Positions 1 to 8,452 of a stretch of DNA of 64,000 nt are shown one piece after another. Below the pieces are notes generated by a model that was not told where the DNA came from, did no database searches, and saw only the letters and a program-made list of their open reading frames with translations. The DNA is taken from assembly GCA_023389155.1 (NCBI GenBank), contig JAEWEV010000011.1, forward strand, positions 1 through 64,000. The letters run 5' to 3'. Every line of letters begins with the position of its first letter. Position 1 is the stretch's first letter. The DNA comes from Pseudomonadota bacterium. GTDB lineage: Bacteria; Pseudomonadota; Gammaproteobacteria; Burkholderiales; Burkholderiaceae_B. A program made the position numbers and the translations under genes.

Positions 1-108
1 TTGATACACTCAAGGTACTAAAAATTACTATATTTTATGTGTACATAATTTGGCAACCGTTTATTATATACCGGTGCCCGTGCCGGGCGTGGAAAAAAGG
101 ACATAATC

Positions 109-564
109 ATGAGTAAAGGTTTTATAAACGAATTCAAAGAGTTTGCAATCAAAGGCAACATGATCGACCTGGCAGTTGGTGTGATCATCGGCGCCGCTTT
201 CGGCAAAATAATTGACTCTGTCGTTAAAGATGTCATCATGCCCGTCATTAATTTCATCCTCGGTGGATCTGTTGATTTTGCCAATAAATTCATTGTTCTA
301 TCCGAACCCGACGGCTATGCCGGGCCACGCACTTACGAAGCCATGAGCAAGGCCGGTGCCAATCTTCTGGCTTACGGTAATTTTCTCACGATCTTCATTA
401 ATTTTCTCTTGCTCGCCCTGGTTATCTTCCTCTTGGTCAAAGCCGTTGCCAAAGCTCGCGCAACCTTTGAAAAAGAAAAAGAGGTGGCTGCCGAAGCCGA
501 TCCGGCCGATGTCGCCCTGCTGCGCGAAATCCGCGATCTGCTGCGCCAGAAGCCAACCGTCTGA
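109..564 (+). CDS. mscL: Large-conductance mechanosensitive channel MscL
   Basis: This 151-residue protein is MscL, the homopentameric inner-membrane channel that opens under membrane tension and releases solutes during hypo-osmotic shock. The N-terminus carries the family signature: an amphipathic helix (FINEFKEFAIKGNMIDLAVG), then TM1 with the gate-lining small residues AVGVIIGAAFGKIIDSVVKD. A periplasmic loop follows (about residues 48-80), then TM2 (about 88-110, FLTIFINFLLLALVIFLLVK) and a charged cytoplasmic helix ending in LLREIRDLL. Length matches the family (136-151). The ATG follows a weak purine-rich stretch (aaaaaagga). A strong terminator follows directly, so it is probably monocistronic. 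Confidence 0.97.
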   Translation: MSKGFINEFKEFAIKGNMIDLAVGVIIGAAFGKIIDSVVKDVIMPVINFILGGSVDFANKFIVLSEPDGYAGPRTYEAMSKAGANLLAYGNFLTIFINFLLLALVIFLLVKAVAKARATFEKEKEVAAEADPADVALLREIRDLLRQKPTV

Positions 565-620
565 TCTACGTCTCAACGTCTGGCTGCCGGCAACCACGCC
601 GGCACACTTCCCATTAGCAT

Positions 621-662
621 AAAAACAACATCTGCAATTAATCACAGATGTTGTTTTTTTTC
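621..662 (+). terminator. Intrinsic terminator after mscL
   Basis: An 11-bp perfect stem (AACAACATCTG, 624-634, with CAGATGTTGTT, 645-655) encloses a 10-nt loop and runs into a T tract. It lies 57 nt after the mscL stop, in the right orientation to end that transcript. Confidence 0.9.
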
Positions 663-753
663 GCCCCCGGCTCTCCTTCTTGGTGAGCAACGGCAACTGT
701 GCCATACCACTGTCCGGATATCCGCCCGGCACTGGCGCGCTCAGCGACTCAAT

Positions 754-788
754 GCGCAGCGCCTCGCTGCTGGCCCGCGGCGCTGCGC
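754..788. repeat. GC-rich inverted repeat downstream of the Nif3 gene
   Basis: GCGCAGCGCC (754-763) and GGCGCTGCGC (779-788) are perfect inverted 10-mers around a 15-nt loop. The hairpin lies between the convergent mscL and Nif3-family genes. It lacks a T tract on either side, so it is not a standard terminator. It might stabilise the 3' end of the Nif3 transcript. Confidence 0.5.
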
Positions 789-847
789 GCTCCCGGAAAT
801 CAACTTCCTTTTAGGAACACAACATCACCCATATCACATGCCCGCGC

Positions 848-1633
848 CTACACCGGGTTGGGCAGGTCCACAAACTCCACTTCCACACCAAACTGCTCCG
901 CAATCGCCTGCCCCAGTGCCTGCACGCCATAGCGCTCGGTGGCATGGTGGCCGGCACCGATATAGGCCACACCGGACTCCAGTGCCTGGTGATACACCTG
1001 CTCCGACGCCTCTCCGGTCATATATACATCCACGCCGCGGGCGATAGCCTCTTCGAACATGCCCTGAGCACCGCCGGTACACCAGGCAATGCGCTTGAGG
1101 GGTCTGTCACTGTTGCCAATAAGCAACGCCGGTCGACCCAGGTTTTTTTCGATATGCGTCCCCAGTGCTGACAGCGTTTCCAGTCCGGAAGGCAGGCGTC
1201 CTGACCAGATCAGCCCCCCTTTTCCAAAGACCTGCGGCGCGCCGCTGCCATCATCTGCACGATCGGGAATCAGCCCCAGGATCTTGGCCAACTGTGCGTT
1301 ATTGCCCCATTCGGGGTGCGCATCCAGCGGCAAATGGTAGCCGATGACGTTCAAGCCGTGTTTTATGGCCAGTTCGACGCGACGGTATTTGCTGCCGACG
1401 ATACACGGATTTTCACCTTTCCAGAACCAGCCGTGATGCACCAGCACGGCATCGGCGCCCTTTTCTGCCGCGATTTCAAGCAGTCGGGCCGATGCTGTTA
1501 CACCTGTGATGACCTTTTTTATTTCGGGCTTCCCCTGCACCTGTAGCCCGTTTGGTGCATAATCCTGAAAGAGGGCTGGTTTTAGTTGCAGGTCCAGCCA
1601 GTCCAGCAAATCCTGTACGAGAATTTTATTCAC
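848..1633 (-). CDS. Nif3-like dinuclear metal centre protein
   Basis: The 261-residue product belongs to the NIF3/YbgI family (GTP cyclohydrolase 1 type 2 homologues), conserved proteins that form toroidal hexamers with a two-metal site and whose role is unsettled. Family features are the N-terminal DLLDWLDLQLKPALFQDYAPNG, the metal-binding segment ADAVLVHHGWFW (two histidines), NVIGYHLPLDAHPEWGNN, and the C-terminal GAGHHATERYGVQALG with further ligands. Length fits (about 247-260). Its start is 11 bp from that of the divergent protease gene, so the two share one promoter region. The family assignment is firm, the biochemical role is not. Confidence 0.93.
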   Translation of the reverse strand: MNKILVQDLLDWLDLQLKPALFQDYAPNGLQVQGKPEIKKVITGVTASARLLEIAAEKGADAVLVHHGWFWKGENPCIVGSKYRRVELAIKHGLNVIGYHLPLDAHPEWGNNAQLAKILGLIPDRADDGSGAPQVFGKGGLIWSGRLPSGLETLSALGTHIEKNLGRPALLIGNSDRPLKRIAWCTGGAQGMFEEAIARGVDVYMTGEASEQVYHQALESGVAYIGAGHHATERYGVQALGQAIAEQFGVEVEFVDLPNPV

Positions 1634-1644
1634 GACGTCTTCCT

Positions 1645-2796
1645 ATGTATCGTTTTTGGTTACTGTTATCTCAGGCGGTCACCGTCTGTCTGGCGTTGGT
1701 ATTCACCATCACGACCCTTCGTCCGGGCTGGCTGACACCTGGCGCCCGAGACAACGGTCGCAGTACCTCTGCCGTAATGCTCCCCTCATCCAGCGACAGC
1801 CTGAGCTTTGCCTCGGCTGTGGCTGTGGCCACCCCGTCGGTGGTAAATATATACACCACCAAGAATATCGAGTCGCCCTTCAAGAACCTGCCCGACGTTC
1901 CTGCCCTCAAACCTTTCATCAAGGATAACAAGGATCAGAACATCATGGGGCCAACCAACCTGGGTTCCGGGGTGATTGCCTCTGAAAAGGGATATATCCT
2001 GACGAATTATCACGTTATTGAGGCCGCCGACTCCATCGAGATTGGTCTGGCAGACGGACGCAAGGCGCCAGCCAAACTGATCGGCAGCGACCCTGATACG
2101 GATCTGGCGGTACTCAAGGCTGAGCTGCCGGATCTGCCAGTGATCCACTATAACCCAGGCAACACGCCACGCATTGGCGATATGGTGCTGGCCATCGGCA
2201 ACCCGTTCGGGGTGGGCCAGACAACCACCATGGGTATTGTATCTGCACTGGGTCGCACCGGGCTGGGCATCAACACCTATGAGAACTTTATCCAGACCGA
2301 TGCCGCCATCAATCCCGGCAACTCGGGTGGCGCCCTCATCAACACGCGTGGTGACCTGATCGGCATTAATACTGCCATCTATACGGAATCGGCAGACGGA
2401 GGGTCTCTGGGTATCGGGTTCGCGACACCGGCCGATACCGCCATGCGTATCATGAATGAAATCATCACAACCGGCAGCGTTTCGCGTGGCTGGCTTGGCA
2501 TCGAACCTCAGGATATTACGACAGACCTGGCCAGGGCCTTCAATCTGAAGAATACCAATGGGGTGATAATCGCAACGCTGGCATCCAATGGTCCGGCCGG
2601 GCAGGCCGGCCTGATGGTGGGCGATATCCTGCTGTCCGTTAACGGGGAAACCATCTCCGGCACCGACCACCTGCTAAACAAAATTGCAGAGTTTGCACCA
2701 CAGTCAAAAGTAACCTTCAATGTTCTGCGTGGTGGCAAGACGCATGACTTTATGGTGACTCTGGGCAAGCGCCCGCAAGTGACCACGACAAACTGA
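1645..2796 (+). CDS. DegS/DegQ-like periplasmic serine protease with one PDZ domain
   Basis: This is an HtrA-family protease of envelope quality control, 383 residues from the chosen ATG. An N-terminal membrane anchor or uncleaved signal (residues 4-24) precedes a trypsin-like domain with catalytic His123 (TNYHVIEA), Asp153 (DPDTDLAVL) and Ser227 (NPGNSGGAL). One PDZ domain follows (about 280-375, GWLGIEP to the C-terminus). One PDZ domain and an anchor resemble DegS more than DegP. The frame is open upstream to 1552, but that part lies inside the opposing Nif3 gene and would put a hydrophilic leader before the anchor, so ATG 1645 is preferred. A sigma-E-type role is only an inference. Confidence 0.93.
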   Translation: MYRFWLLLSQAVTVCLALVFTITTLRPGWLTPGARDNGRSTSAVMLPSSSDSLSFASAVAVATPSVVNIYTTKNIESPFKNLPDVPALKPFIKDNKDQNIMGPTNLGSGVIASEKGYILTNYHVIEAADSIEIGLADGRKAPAKLIGSDPDTDLAVLKAELPDLPVIHYNPGNTPRIGDMVLAIGNPFGVGQTTTMGIVSALGRTGLGINTYENFIQTDAAINPGNSGGALINTRGDLIGINTAIYTESADGGSLGIGFATPADTAMRIMNEIITTGSVSRGWLGIEPQDITTDLARAFNLKNTNGVIIATLASNGPAGQAGLMVGDILLSVNGETISGTDHLLNKIAEFAPQSKVTFNVLRGGKTHDFMVTLGKRPQVTTTN

Positions 2797-3277
2797 TAAT
2801 GCGACGGCGGACGGCCCTGGACCGGGCCCGCCGGGGATCATGAATCCCTTAGTAAGTTATCCCGCCGTCAGCACCCGACACGTCACGCAAACCGGAGTCA
2901 TAGGGATAACGGCGCGGCATGGCTTCGTGCACATCACGTCACGCTGACGAGCGTTTACCGCACAAACCCCCTTCCTTTTTTGTAATACCTTTCCAACGCA
3001 GATGACGCGCCAGGCGACGGCTGAACAGCCACCAGGCCCATACCGGTCATTTGCTATATTTTTGGGATTTATTCGTCTGGATTTATGCTGCAACGCTGGT
3101 TCGCTGGGTTGTGAGTTCGCAGAACGTAATTTTGCAGGCGTTCGTTGTACAGACTCATGCTTCGATGATAATGCGATGCACATGGCACGAAGCGCTGAGC
3201 CTTTCTACTTATCGTTGACCTTATCTTTTTGCTCGCGGCCCGTTACAGGCGATCCCTGAGCGCCGGAGCTTCGATCC
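2797..3277. other. 481-bp convergent intergenic region without a gene
   Basis: Between the protease (plus) and tatC (minus) I see no frame with family features, a plausible start and a ribosome-binding site. Apart from the hairpin at 2805-2833, an 8-bp inverted pair GTTATCCC (2856-2863) / GGGATAAC (2903-2910) is present. No clear T-tract terminator for tatC was found. Confidence 0.5.
2805..2833 (+). other. Imperfect GC hairpin after the protease gene
   Basis: CGGCGG-ACG-GCCC (2805-2817) pairs with GGGCCCGCCG (2824-2833) around a 6-nt loop, with a 3-nt bulge. It starts 8 nt after the protease stop. There is no following T tract, so a role in termination or 3'-end protection is only possible. 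Confidence 0.4.
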
Positions 3278-4063
3278 TTATTCTTCGGGGGTGTCGCGAT
3301 CCAGTTTTCTGACTTTCACAAATTTTGCTGCAAAAAGCCCGAGCTCAAACAGCAGGCATAAGGGGATGGCAAGCAGCAACTGCGACATGACGTCAGGCGG
3401 AGTCACGATGGCGGCGATCACAAACGCCCCCACGATGATATATCCGCGCAGCGCCTTCAGCTTTTCGACGGCGATGACACCGGTGCTGACCAGCACCACC
3501 ACGACAATCGGCACCTCGAAGGTTACGCCAAACGCCAGGAACATGGTCATCACAAATCCCAGATAGGCCTCGATGTCTGGTGCAAAATTGATGGACTCGG
3601 GCGAGACCATGGCAATAAAATGGAAGATGGTATGGAAAACAATGTAATAGCAAAATGCCATGCCAAAGAAAAACAGCAGTGTGCTGGATATGACCAGTGG
3701 CATTGCCAGTTGCTTTTCATGGCGGTAAAGGCCCGGCGCGATGAAGGCCCATGCCTGGTACAGCACATAAGGTAGTGCAATCATGAACGCCAGCAATAGC
3801 GTCACTTTCAGCGGTACAAGAAATGGCGTAATCACGCCGGTAGCAATCATCCGGTTACCGGCAGGCAGAGATTCAATCATTGGTCTGGCGACGAAATCGT
3901 ACAACGCCCCTGTACCGGGATAAATACACAGAACGACAAAGATTGCGATGACCGCCAGCAGCGCCTTGATCAGACGCGAGCGCAGTTCGATCAGGTGGGA
4001 GAAAAAGCTGTCTTCAGGCAGATTTTCCTGCGCATTGTCGGGAGGAAGAATTGGATTGGCCAT
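3278..4063 (-). CDS. tatC: Sec-independent translocase subunit TatC
   Basis: TatC is the polytopic core of the twin-arginine translocon and binds the RR signal with TatB. The 261-residue protein has the cytoplasmic N-terminal motif EDSFFSHLIELRSRLIKALL with the conserved Glu and Arg, then six membrane helices (for example AVIAIFVVLCIYPG, LLLAFMIALPYVLYQAWAF, LVISSTLLFFFGMAFCYYIVF). The FAPDIEAYLGFVMTMFLAFGVTFEVPIVV segment carries the conserved Glu. Its ATG overlaps the tatB stop (TGATG), indicating translational coupling. It is the last gene of the tatABC block. Substrates in this window could include the RR-signal esterase at 54864. Confidence 0.97.
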   Translation of the reverse strand: MANPILPPDNAQENLPEDSFFSHLIELRSRLIKALLAVIAIFVVLCIYPGTGALYDFVARPMIESLPAGNRMIATGVITPFLVPLKVTLLLAFMIALPYVLYQAWAFIAPGLYRHEKQLAMPLVISSTLLFFFGMAFCYYIVFHTIFHFIAMVSPESINFAPDIEAYLGFVMTMFLAFGVTFEVPIVVVVLVSTGVIAVEKLKALRGYIIVGAFVIAAIVTPPDVMSQLLLAIPLCLLFELGLFAAKFVKVRKLDRDTPEE

Positions 4064-4875
4064 CAGGATTGAGTATCGGAACGGGGAGCAGCAGAAGTGG
4101 GTGTCTCTGTCTTGTCTTGCTTGGTATCTGTTGCGGCAAGCGTTGCGGGCTTGTCAGCAGAATGAGGCGCACTGACGGCATCCTGGACAGCAGGGTTTGC
4201 CATATTACCGCCTGACCCGGCCGGACCTGACGATTCGATTGGCGGTTCACTTAAGGGCTCGACCGTGCTGGCCACGGCCTGACTTCCCGGTTCCACTGGC
4301 GGTTCACGTAAAGGCTCCACGCCGCGGTCCGCCGCAGGCCTGGTGGCGGCTTGCGTGCCTGCCTGGCCCGCACCTGCGTTTGCTGCGCCCTCGGCGTGCT
4401 CTGACTTTGACGCTGCCATATCCTGCGATGAGCCAGCAGAGGAGGAGATTGTGTTCCCGGTGTCCATCGCAATCTCATCTGCAACCGGCACCTCATCCGA
4501 AGTTTCTGACGACACGCGCCTATCTGAGGCAGCACTGCCCGTGTCCGCACCCCCACTGACCGTGTCGCGCAGCGAATCGCCAGTCTTGATCAGATCATCA
4601 CGCAAGGCATTCACGGGATTGCGCAAGGCACTGGCCGTATCTTCGACCGATGATTTGACATCGCTGACTGCAGACTGCATTTCGTCCCGTATTTTCGCAA
4701 TCTCCTGGATATCCATTTCGCGCTGAATATCACTTTTGACATCAGTGACGTAGCGCTGCGCGCGTCCCACCAGATGACCCAGTGTACGGGCGACAGTCGG
4801 CAGGCGCTCGGGGCCGATAACAATCAACCCCACCACACCAATAATGAACAGTTCTCCGAAACTCAGACCAAACAT
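4063..4875 (-). CDS. tatB: Sec-independent translocase subunit TatB with a long Pro/Ser-rich tail
   Basis: TatB receives RR precursors together with TatC. The N-terminus has the family form: a short membrane helix (MFGLSFGELFIIGVVGLIVI), GPERLP, and an amphipathic helix (VARTLGHLVGRAQRYVTDVKSDI). At 270 residues it is longer than the usual 140-180. The extra sequence is a low-complexity Pro/Ala/Ser/Glu tail from about residue 110. It holds a duplicated element, VEPLREPPVEPGSQ and VEPLSEPPIESSGP. Such tails vary and are usually dispensable, and the core looks intact. The stop overlaps the tatC start, and tatA lies 71 bp upstream. Confidence 0.94.
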   Translation of the reverse strand: MFGLSFGELFIIGVVGLIVIGPERLPTVARTLGHLVGRAQRYVTDVKSDIQREMDIQEIAKIRDEMQSAVSDVKSSVEDTASALRNPVNALRDDLIKTGDSLRDTVSGGADTGSAASDRRVSSETSDEVPVADEIAMDTGNTISSSAGSSQDMAASKSEHAEGAANAGAGQAGTQAATRPAADRGVEPLREPPVEPGSQAVASTVEPLSEPPIESSGPAGSGGNMANPAVQDAVSAPHSADKPATLAATDTKQDKTETPTSAAPRSDTQS

Positions 4876-4946
4876 GCTTGCAACTTTTCAAGAAGGACGA
4901 CTGGAGGGCTGAATGAATTTTCCGCCTCCAGCAAAATCCGGCGCAC

Positions 4947-5225
4947 TTACTCGGATTTCTCGCGGGCCTGAACGTCAATGGCGTCGGGATTTGGACGAGC
5001 CGGCGCGTCGGGATTAGCCGCAGCAGGCGTATCGGAAACCTTGCGGTTCAGCGGGTCCTGTTCGCGTGAGGCATCAACCTCGTCATTGGCTTCCTTGACG
5101 CCTTTTTTGAAACCTTTCACAGCGCCGCCAAGATCTTCGCCAACGTTGCGCAATTTTTTGGTACCGAAAATGAGGGCAACGATGACCAGTACGATCAACC
5201 AGTGCCAGATACTTAGACTGCCCAT
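4947..5225 (-). CDS. tatA: Sec-independent translocase subunit TatA
   Basis: TatA oligomerises to form or permit the passage for folded RR-signal proteins. The 92-residue protein shows the diagnostic pattern: a membrane helix (IWHWLIVLVIVALIFGTKKL), the FG hinge, then an amphipathic helix (RNVGEDLGGAVKGFKKGVKEA) and an acidic or polar tail. Length fits (70-95). It is the first gene of tatABC, 89 bp downstream of hisE, and may be read from the his operon or from its own promoter in that gap. Confidence 0.97.
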   Translation of the reverse strand: MGSLSIWHWLIVLVIVALIFGTKKLRNVGEDLGGAVKGFKKGVKEANDEVDASREQDPLNRKVSDTPAAANPDAPARPNPDAIDVQAREKSE

Positions 5226-5314
5226 GTTTTACTCCTGAAAACAGATTGCGTGAATACGCATACTATACCAATTAATGAACGATTCAATAGGGAAATGTCA
5301 TGACACCTGATCTG

Positions 5315-5698
5315 TCATGCACCGTGATCCGTCCCGGCGGAGGTACCCTGCTTGCGGGAGGCTTTTTCTTCCAGCCCTGACAGACCTTCCCGGCGGGCCA
5401 GTTCGGCCAGGACGGCCTCGGGCCTGAGGCCATAATGCGTGAGCGTAACCAGGCAGTGAAACCATAGATCGGCGGTTTCCGATACGATTCGGTCAGGCAC
5501 GCCATCCTTGGCCGCCATGACCAGTTCGGTTGCTTCTTCGCCGATTTTTTTCAGAAAGGCGTCGGGCCCGCGAGCCAGCAGTTTTGCCGTATAGGATGAT
5601 TGCGGATCACCACCAGCCTGCGGCTTACGGGTTTCCAGCACATCGGCCAGCCGGCTCAGAATGGTGGCAGAGGTATCCGTTGAAATGGGATGCGTCAT
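5315..5698 (-). CDS. hisE: Phosphoribosyl-ATP pyrophosphatase HisE
   Basis: HisE performs the second step of histidine synthesis, removing pyrophosphate from phosphoribosyl-ATP in the cytoplasm. The MazG-like helical core is visible: SYTAKLLARGPDAFLKKIGEEATELVMAAKD with the metal-binding EExxE pattern, then DLWFHCLVTLTHYGL. The chosen ATG at 5698 gives 127 residues and overlaps the hisI stop by four bases (ATGA), as with the other his junctions. A longer frame starting inside hisI is rejected. HisE is a separate protein here rather than fused to HisI as in enterobacteria. Confidence 0.96.
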   Translation of the reverse strand: MTHPISTDTSATILSRLADVLETRKPQAGGDPQSSYTAKLLARGPDAFLKKIGEEATELVMAAKDGVPDRIVSETADLWFHCLVTLTHYGLRPEAVLAELARREGLSGLEEKASRKQGTSAGTDHGA

Positions 5699-6087
5699 TT
5701 GTACATAGTCTCCGGATCTTTCAGCACCGCATCGGTCACCTGCCATTGCCTGGCATCGGATTCACCTGAAAGCTCTCGAAAGAAGCAGCTTTCGCGACCG
5801 GTGTGGCATGCGACTCCGCCCTGCTGCTCCACGGTGAGCAGGATCACGTCTCCATCGCAATCCAGGCGCAGCGATTGAACTCGCTGGGTATTGCCAGACT
5901 CTTCGCCCTTGCGCCAGAGCTTGTTGCGTGAACGTGACCAGTAAACGGCTCTGCCGGTATCTGCCGTTTCCAGCAAGGCGTCGCGATTCATCCACGCCAC
6001 CATCAGGATGCGATGACTGTTGTGATCCTGCGCGATGGCAGGAATCAGTCCGTCTGCGTCAAACTTCACTTCGTCTATCCAGTTCAT
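5695..6087 (-). CDS. hisI: Phosphoribosyl-AMP cyclohydrolase HisI
   Basis: HisI opens the purine ring of phosphoribosyl-AMP, the third step of histidine synthesis. The 130-residue monofunctional protein has the family blocks LIPAIAQDHNSHRILMVAWMN, GRAVYWSRSRNKLWRKGEESGN (substrate binding) and LRLDCDGDVILLTVEQQG, and VACHTGRESCFF with the zinc-ligand cysteines. Its ATG overlaps the hisF stop by four bases, and its stop overlaps the hisE start by four bases. Confidence 0.97.
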   Translation of the reverse strand: MNWIDEVKFDADGLIPAIAQDHNSHRILMVAWMNRDALLETADTGRAVYWSRSRNKLWRKGEESGNTQRVQSLRLDCDGDVILLTVEQQGGVACHTGRESCFFRELSGESDARQWQVTDAVLKDPETMYK

Positions 6088-6887
6088 GGTGCGTTCCTGA
6101 CCTGTATGCCCTGACTGGCCATATAGGCTTTGGCCTGGGCGATACTGTAGTCGCCGTAGTGGAAAATACTGGCGGCCAGCACGGCGCTGGCCCGCCCTTC
6201 ATTGACCCCGTCACATAAGTGCTGCAGATTGCCCACGCCGCCAGAAGCGATCACGGGAACCGCAACGGCGTCAGAGATGGTACGCGTCAGCTGAAGATCG
6301 AAGCCCGACTGCGTACCGTCCTGATCCATGCTGGTAATCAGCAGCTCGCCGGCGCCATAACGTGCCATGCGCACTGCCCAGGCAACTGCGTCGATACCCG
6401 TGGGCTTGCGTCCACCGTGCGTAAAGACTTCCCAGCGCAATGGTTCGCCTGGCGCAGACACCCGACGCGCATCCACCGCCACGACAATACACTGCGAACC
6501 GTAGTAGTCTGCGCAGGCCCGCACCAGTTCCGGTTCGTTCACCGCGGCGCTGTTAATAGAGACCTTGTCGGCACCGGCGTTGAGCAGGCGCTGCACATCG
6601 GGCAGAGCCCGCACTCCGCCACCTACGGTGAGCGGGATGAAGACTTCGGATGCCACCTGTTCAATCATGGACAGGGTCAAATCCTTGCCATCGCTGGTGG
6701 CGGTAATGTCCAGAAAAGTGAGTTCATCGGCTCCCTGTTCATTGTAACGCCTGGCGATTTCTACCGGATCGCCGGCATCGCGCAGCTGTACGAAGTTGAC
6801 GCCCTTGACCACGCGACCAGCGGTCACATCCAGACAGGGAATCACACGTGTGGTCAGGCTGTGCTCGGGAGCGGAAGATTGCGTCAC
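6084..6887 (-). CDS. hisF: Imidazole glycerol phosphate synthase, cyclase subunit HisF
   Basis: HisF is the (beta/alpha)8-barrel that uses ammonia delivered by HisH to convert PRFAR into imidazole glycerol phosphate and AICAR. The 267-residue sequence has TRVIPCLDVTAGRVVKGVNF with the first catalytic Asp, DELTFLDITATSDG, PLTVGGGVR and ADKVSINSAAV (phosphate binding). VVAVDARRV supplies the second catalytic Asp, and VPVIASGGVGN closes the barrel. Four-base overlaps link it to hisA upstream and hisI downstream. Confidence 0.98.
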   Translation of the reverse strand: MTQSSAPEHSLTTRVIPCLDVTAGRVVKGVNFVQLRDAGDPVEIARRYNEQGADELTFLDITATSDGKDLTLSMIEQVASEVFIPLTVGGGVRALPDVQRLLNAGADKVSINSAAVNEPELVRACADYYGSQCIVVAVDARRVSAPGEPLRWEVFTHGGRKPTGIDAVAWAVRMARYGAGELLITSMDQDGTQSGFDLQLTRTISDAVAVPVIASGGVGNLQHLCDGVNEGRASAVLAASIFHYGDYSIAQAKAYMASQGIQVRNAP

Positions 6888-7636
6888 TCCGCGTCGTCCT
6901 CGTTAAGCTCGTCTGCCCGGTCCTGGGCTTCCTGAAAATCCAGGGTGCCCTCATAAATGCTGCGTCCCAGAATTACGCCTTCCACACCTTCCTGCTCAAC
7001 TTCGCACAGCGCTTCTATGTCCTTGATATCGGTGACGCCACCAGACGCAATGACAGGAATCCTGACATGCTGTGCCAGGCGCACCGTGGCTTCAATATTG
7101 ACCCCGGTCAACATGCCGTCCCGGCCGATATCAGTGTAGATGATGGACTCGACGCCGTAATCTTCGAATTTGCGGCCCAGGTCGAGCACGTCGTGCTTGG
7201 TGAGCTTGCTCCAGCCGTCAGTGGCGACCTTGCCGTCTTTTGCGTCAAGGCCGACAATGATATTGCCTGGAAATGCGCTGCAGGCATCCTGCAGAAAGCC
7301 CGGATCCTTGACCGCTGCGGTACCGATAATGATGTACTCGATACCAAAATCCAGATAGCGTTCAATGGTATCCAGATCGCGAATACCACCGCCAATCTGC
7401 ACAGGAATGTCGTCGCCGACAGCCCGGACAATGGCCTTGATCACGTCTTCGTTCTTGGGTTTACCGGCAACGGCACCGTTCAGGTCAACCAGATGCAGGC
7501 GTCTTGCGCCCTGGTCATACCACTGTTCCGCTACGGTAACCGGGTCTTCGGAAAAAATGGTGGCGTCCTGCAAATCACCCTGGCGCAGGCGAACACAGCG
7601 TCCGTCTTTCAAATCAATGGCTGGTATGAGCAGCAT
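6884..7636 (-). CDS. hisA: ProFAR isomerase HisA
   Basis: HisA isomerises the aminoaldose ProFAR to the ketose PRFAR. It is a 250-residue half-barrel-duplicated TIM barrel related to HisF. Visible motifs are MLLIPAIDLKDGRCVRLRQGD with catalytic Asp8, VQIGGGIRDLDTIERYLD (phosphate binding), YIIIGTAAVKDP, IIYTDIGRDGML with the second catalytic Asp, and IPVIASGGVTD. It lies 89 bp downstream of hisH and overlaps hisF by four bases. Confidence 0.98.
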   Translation of the reverse strand: MLLIPAIDLKDGRCVRLRQGDLQDATIFSEDPVTVAEQWYDQGARRLHLVDLNGAVAGKPKNEDVIKAIVRAVGDDIPVQIGGGIRDLDTIERYLDFGIEYIIIGTAAVKDPGFLQDACSAFPGNIIVGLDAKDGKVATDGWSKLTKHDVLDLGRKFEDYGVESIIYTDIGRDGMLTGVNIEATVRLAQHVRIPVIASGGVTDIKDIEALCEVEQEGVEGVILGRSIYEGTLDFQEAQDRADELNEDDAE

Positions 7637-7725
7637 AACTTATCAGATCATCAAAATAAAAATAAAATTAAAATCCTGAACACCCACGGTGCTTCACGAT
7701 TCACCCAACTGCCAAGACCCGATGG

Positions 7726-8409
7726 TCATATATCCCAGTTTACAAAATTCCGATAAAGACGCAAGCCATATTCGGCGCTTTTCTCGGGATGGAACTGTAC
7801 TGCAAAAATGTTGTCCCGTGCCACAGCACAGGTAAAATCAAGGCCGTACATGGTTTTGCCCACGGAAATCCCATCATCAGACGGATCTACATAGTAACTG
7901 TGTACGAAATAAAAATACGTATTGTCCGGAATGCCATCCCATACCGGATGAGGGCGGGCCTGCCGGACACGGCTCCAGCCCATATGCGGCACCTTCAGCG
8001 GACGCGCCTCGTGCTGTACAACAGTGGCGGAGGTATCGGTCTGCTCCTGCAGATTCACCGCAAATTGCCGACCTTCAAACCTGCGTACGTTACCATGGAA
8101 AATACCCAGGCACGGCACATCGCCTTCTTCGCTGTGCTGCATCAGCATTTGCTCACCAACACATACCCCCAGCAGGGGCTTGCGGCCGGCCGCGCGGATG
8201 ACTGCATCCTTCAGGCCGGATTGCTGCAGATTGCGCATGCAGTCTGGCATGGCCCCCTGCCCCGGAAAAACAATACGGTCGGCTTTTTCCAGCGCAACGA
8301 CATCGGAAGCCAGATAGACCTCAGCCTCCGGCGCGGCATGGCGTAGTGCGCGTGCCACCGAATGCAGATTCCCCATACCGTAATCGACAATGGCGATCTT
8401 GCTGCTCAT
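7726..8409 (-). CDS. hisH: Imidazole glycerol phosphate synthase, glutaminase subunit HisH
   Basis: HisH is the class I glutamine amidotransferase that supplies ammonia to HisF. The 227-residue sequence shows IAIVDYGMGNLHSVARAL at the N-terminus and the nucleophile Cys83 in LLGVCVGEQML. The family usually has GICLGMQ, so V and E at the flanking positions are common variants. The His-Glu pair is in FAVQFHPEKSAEYG. It lies between hisB (43 bp upstream) and hisA (89 bp downstream). Neither gap shows a hairpin. Confidence 0.97.
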   Translation of the reverse strand: MSSKIAIVDYGMGNLHSVARALRHAAPEAEVYLASDVVALEKADRIVFPGQGAMPDCMRNLQQSGLKDAVIRAAGRKPLLGVCVGEQMLMQHSEEGDVPCLGIFHGNVRRFEGRQFAVNLQEQTDTSATVVQHEARPLKVPHMGWSRVRQARPHPVWDGIPDNTYFYFVHSYYVDPSDDGISVGKTMYGLDFTCAVARDNIFAVQFHPEKSAEYGLRLYRNFVNWDI

Positions 8410-8452
8410 GAAGACCTTTCCGACATTACCGTAAGCGAGGGAAAGCCAGACA

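Noticed and set aside
1786..2670. A 294-codon minus-strand frame opposite the protease gene
   Set aside because: It is antisense to the catalytic and PDZ domains of the protease and has no family features.
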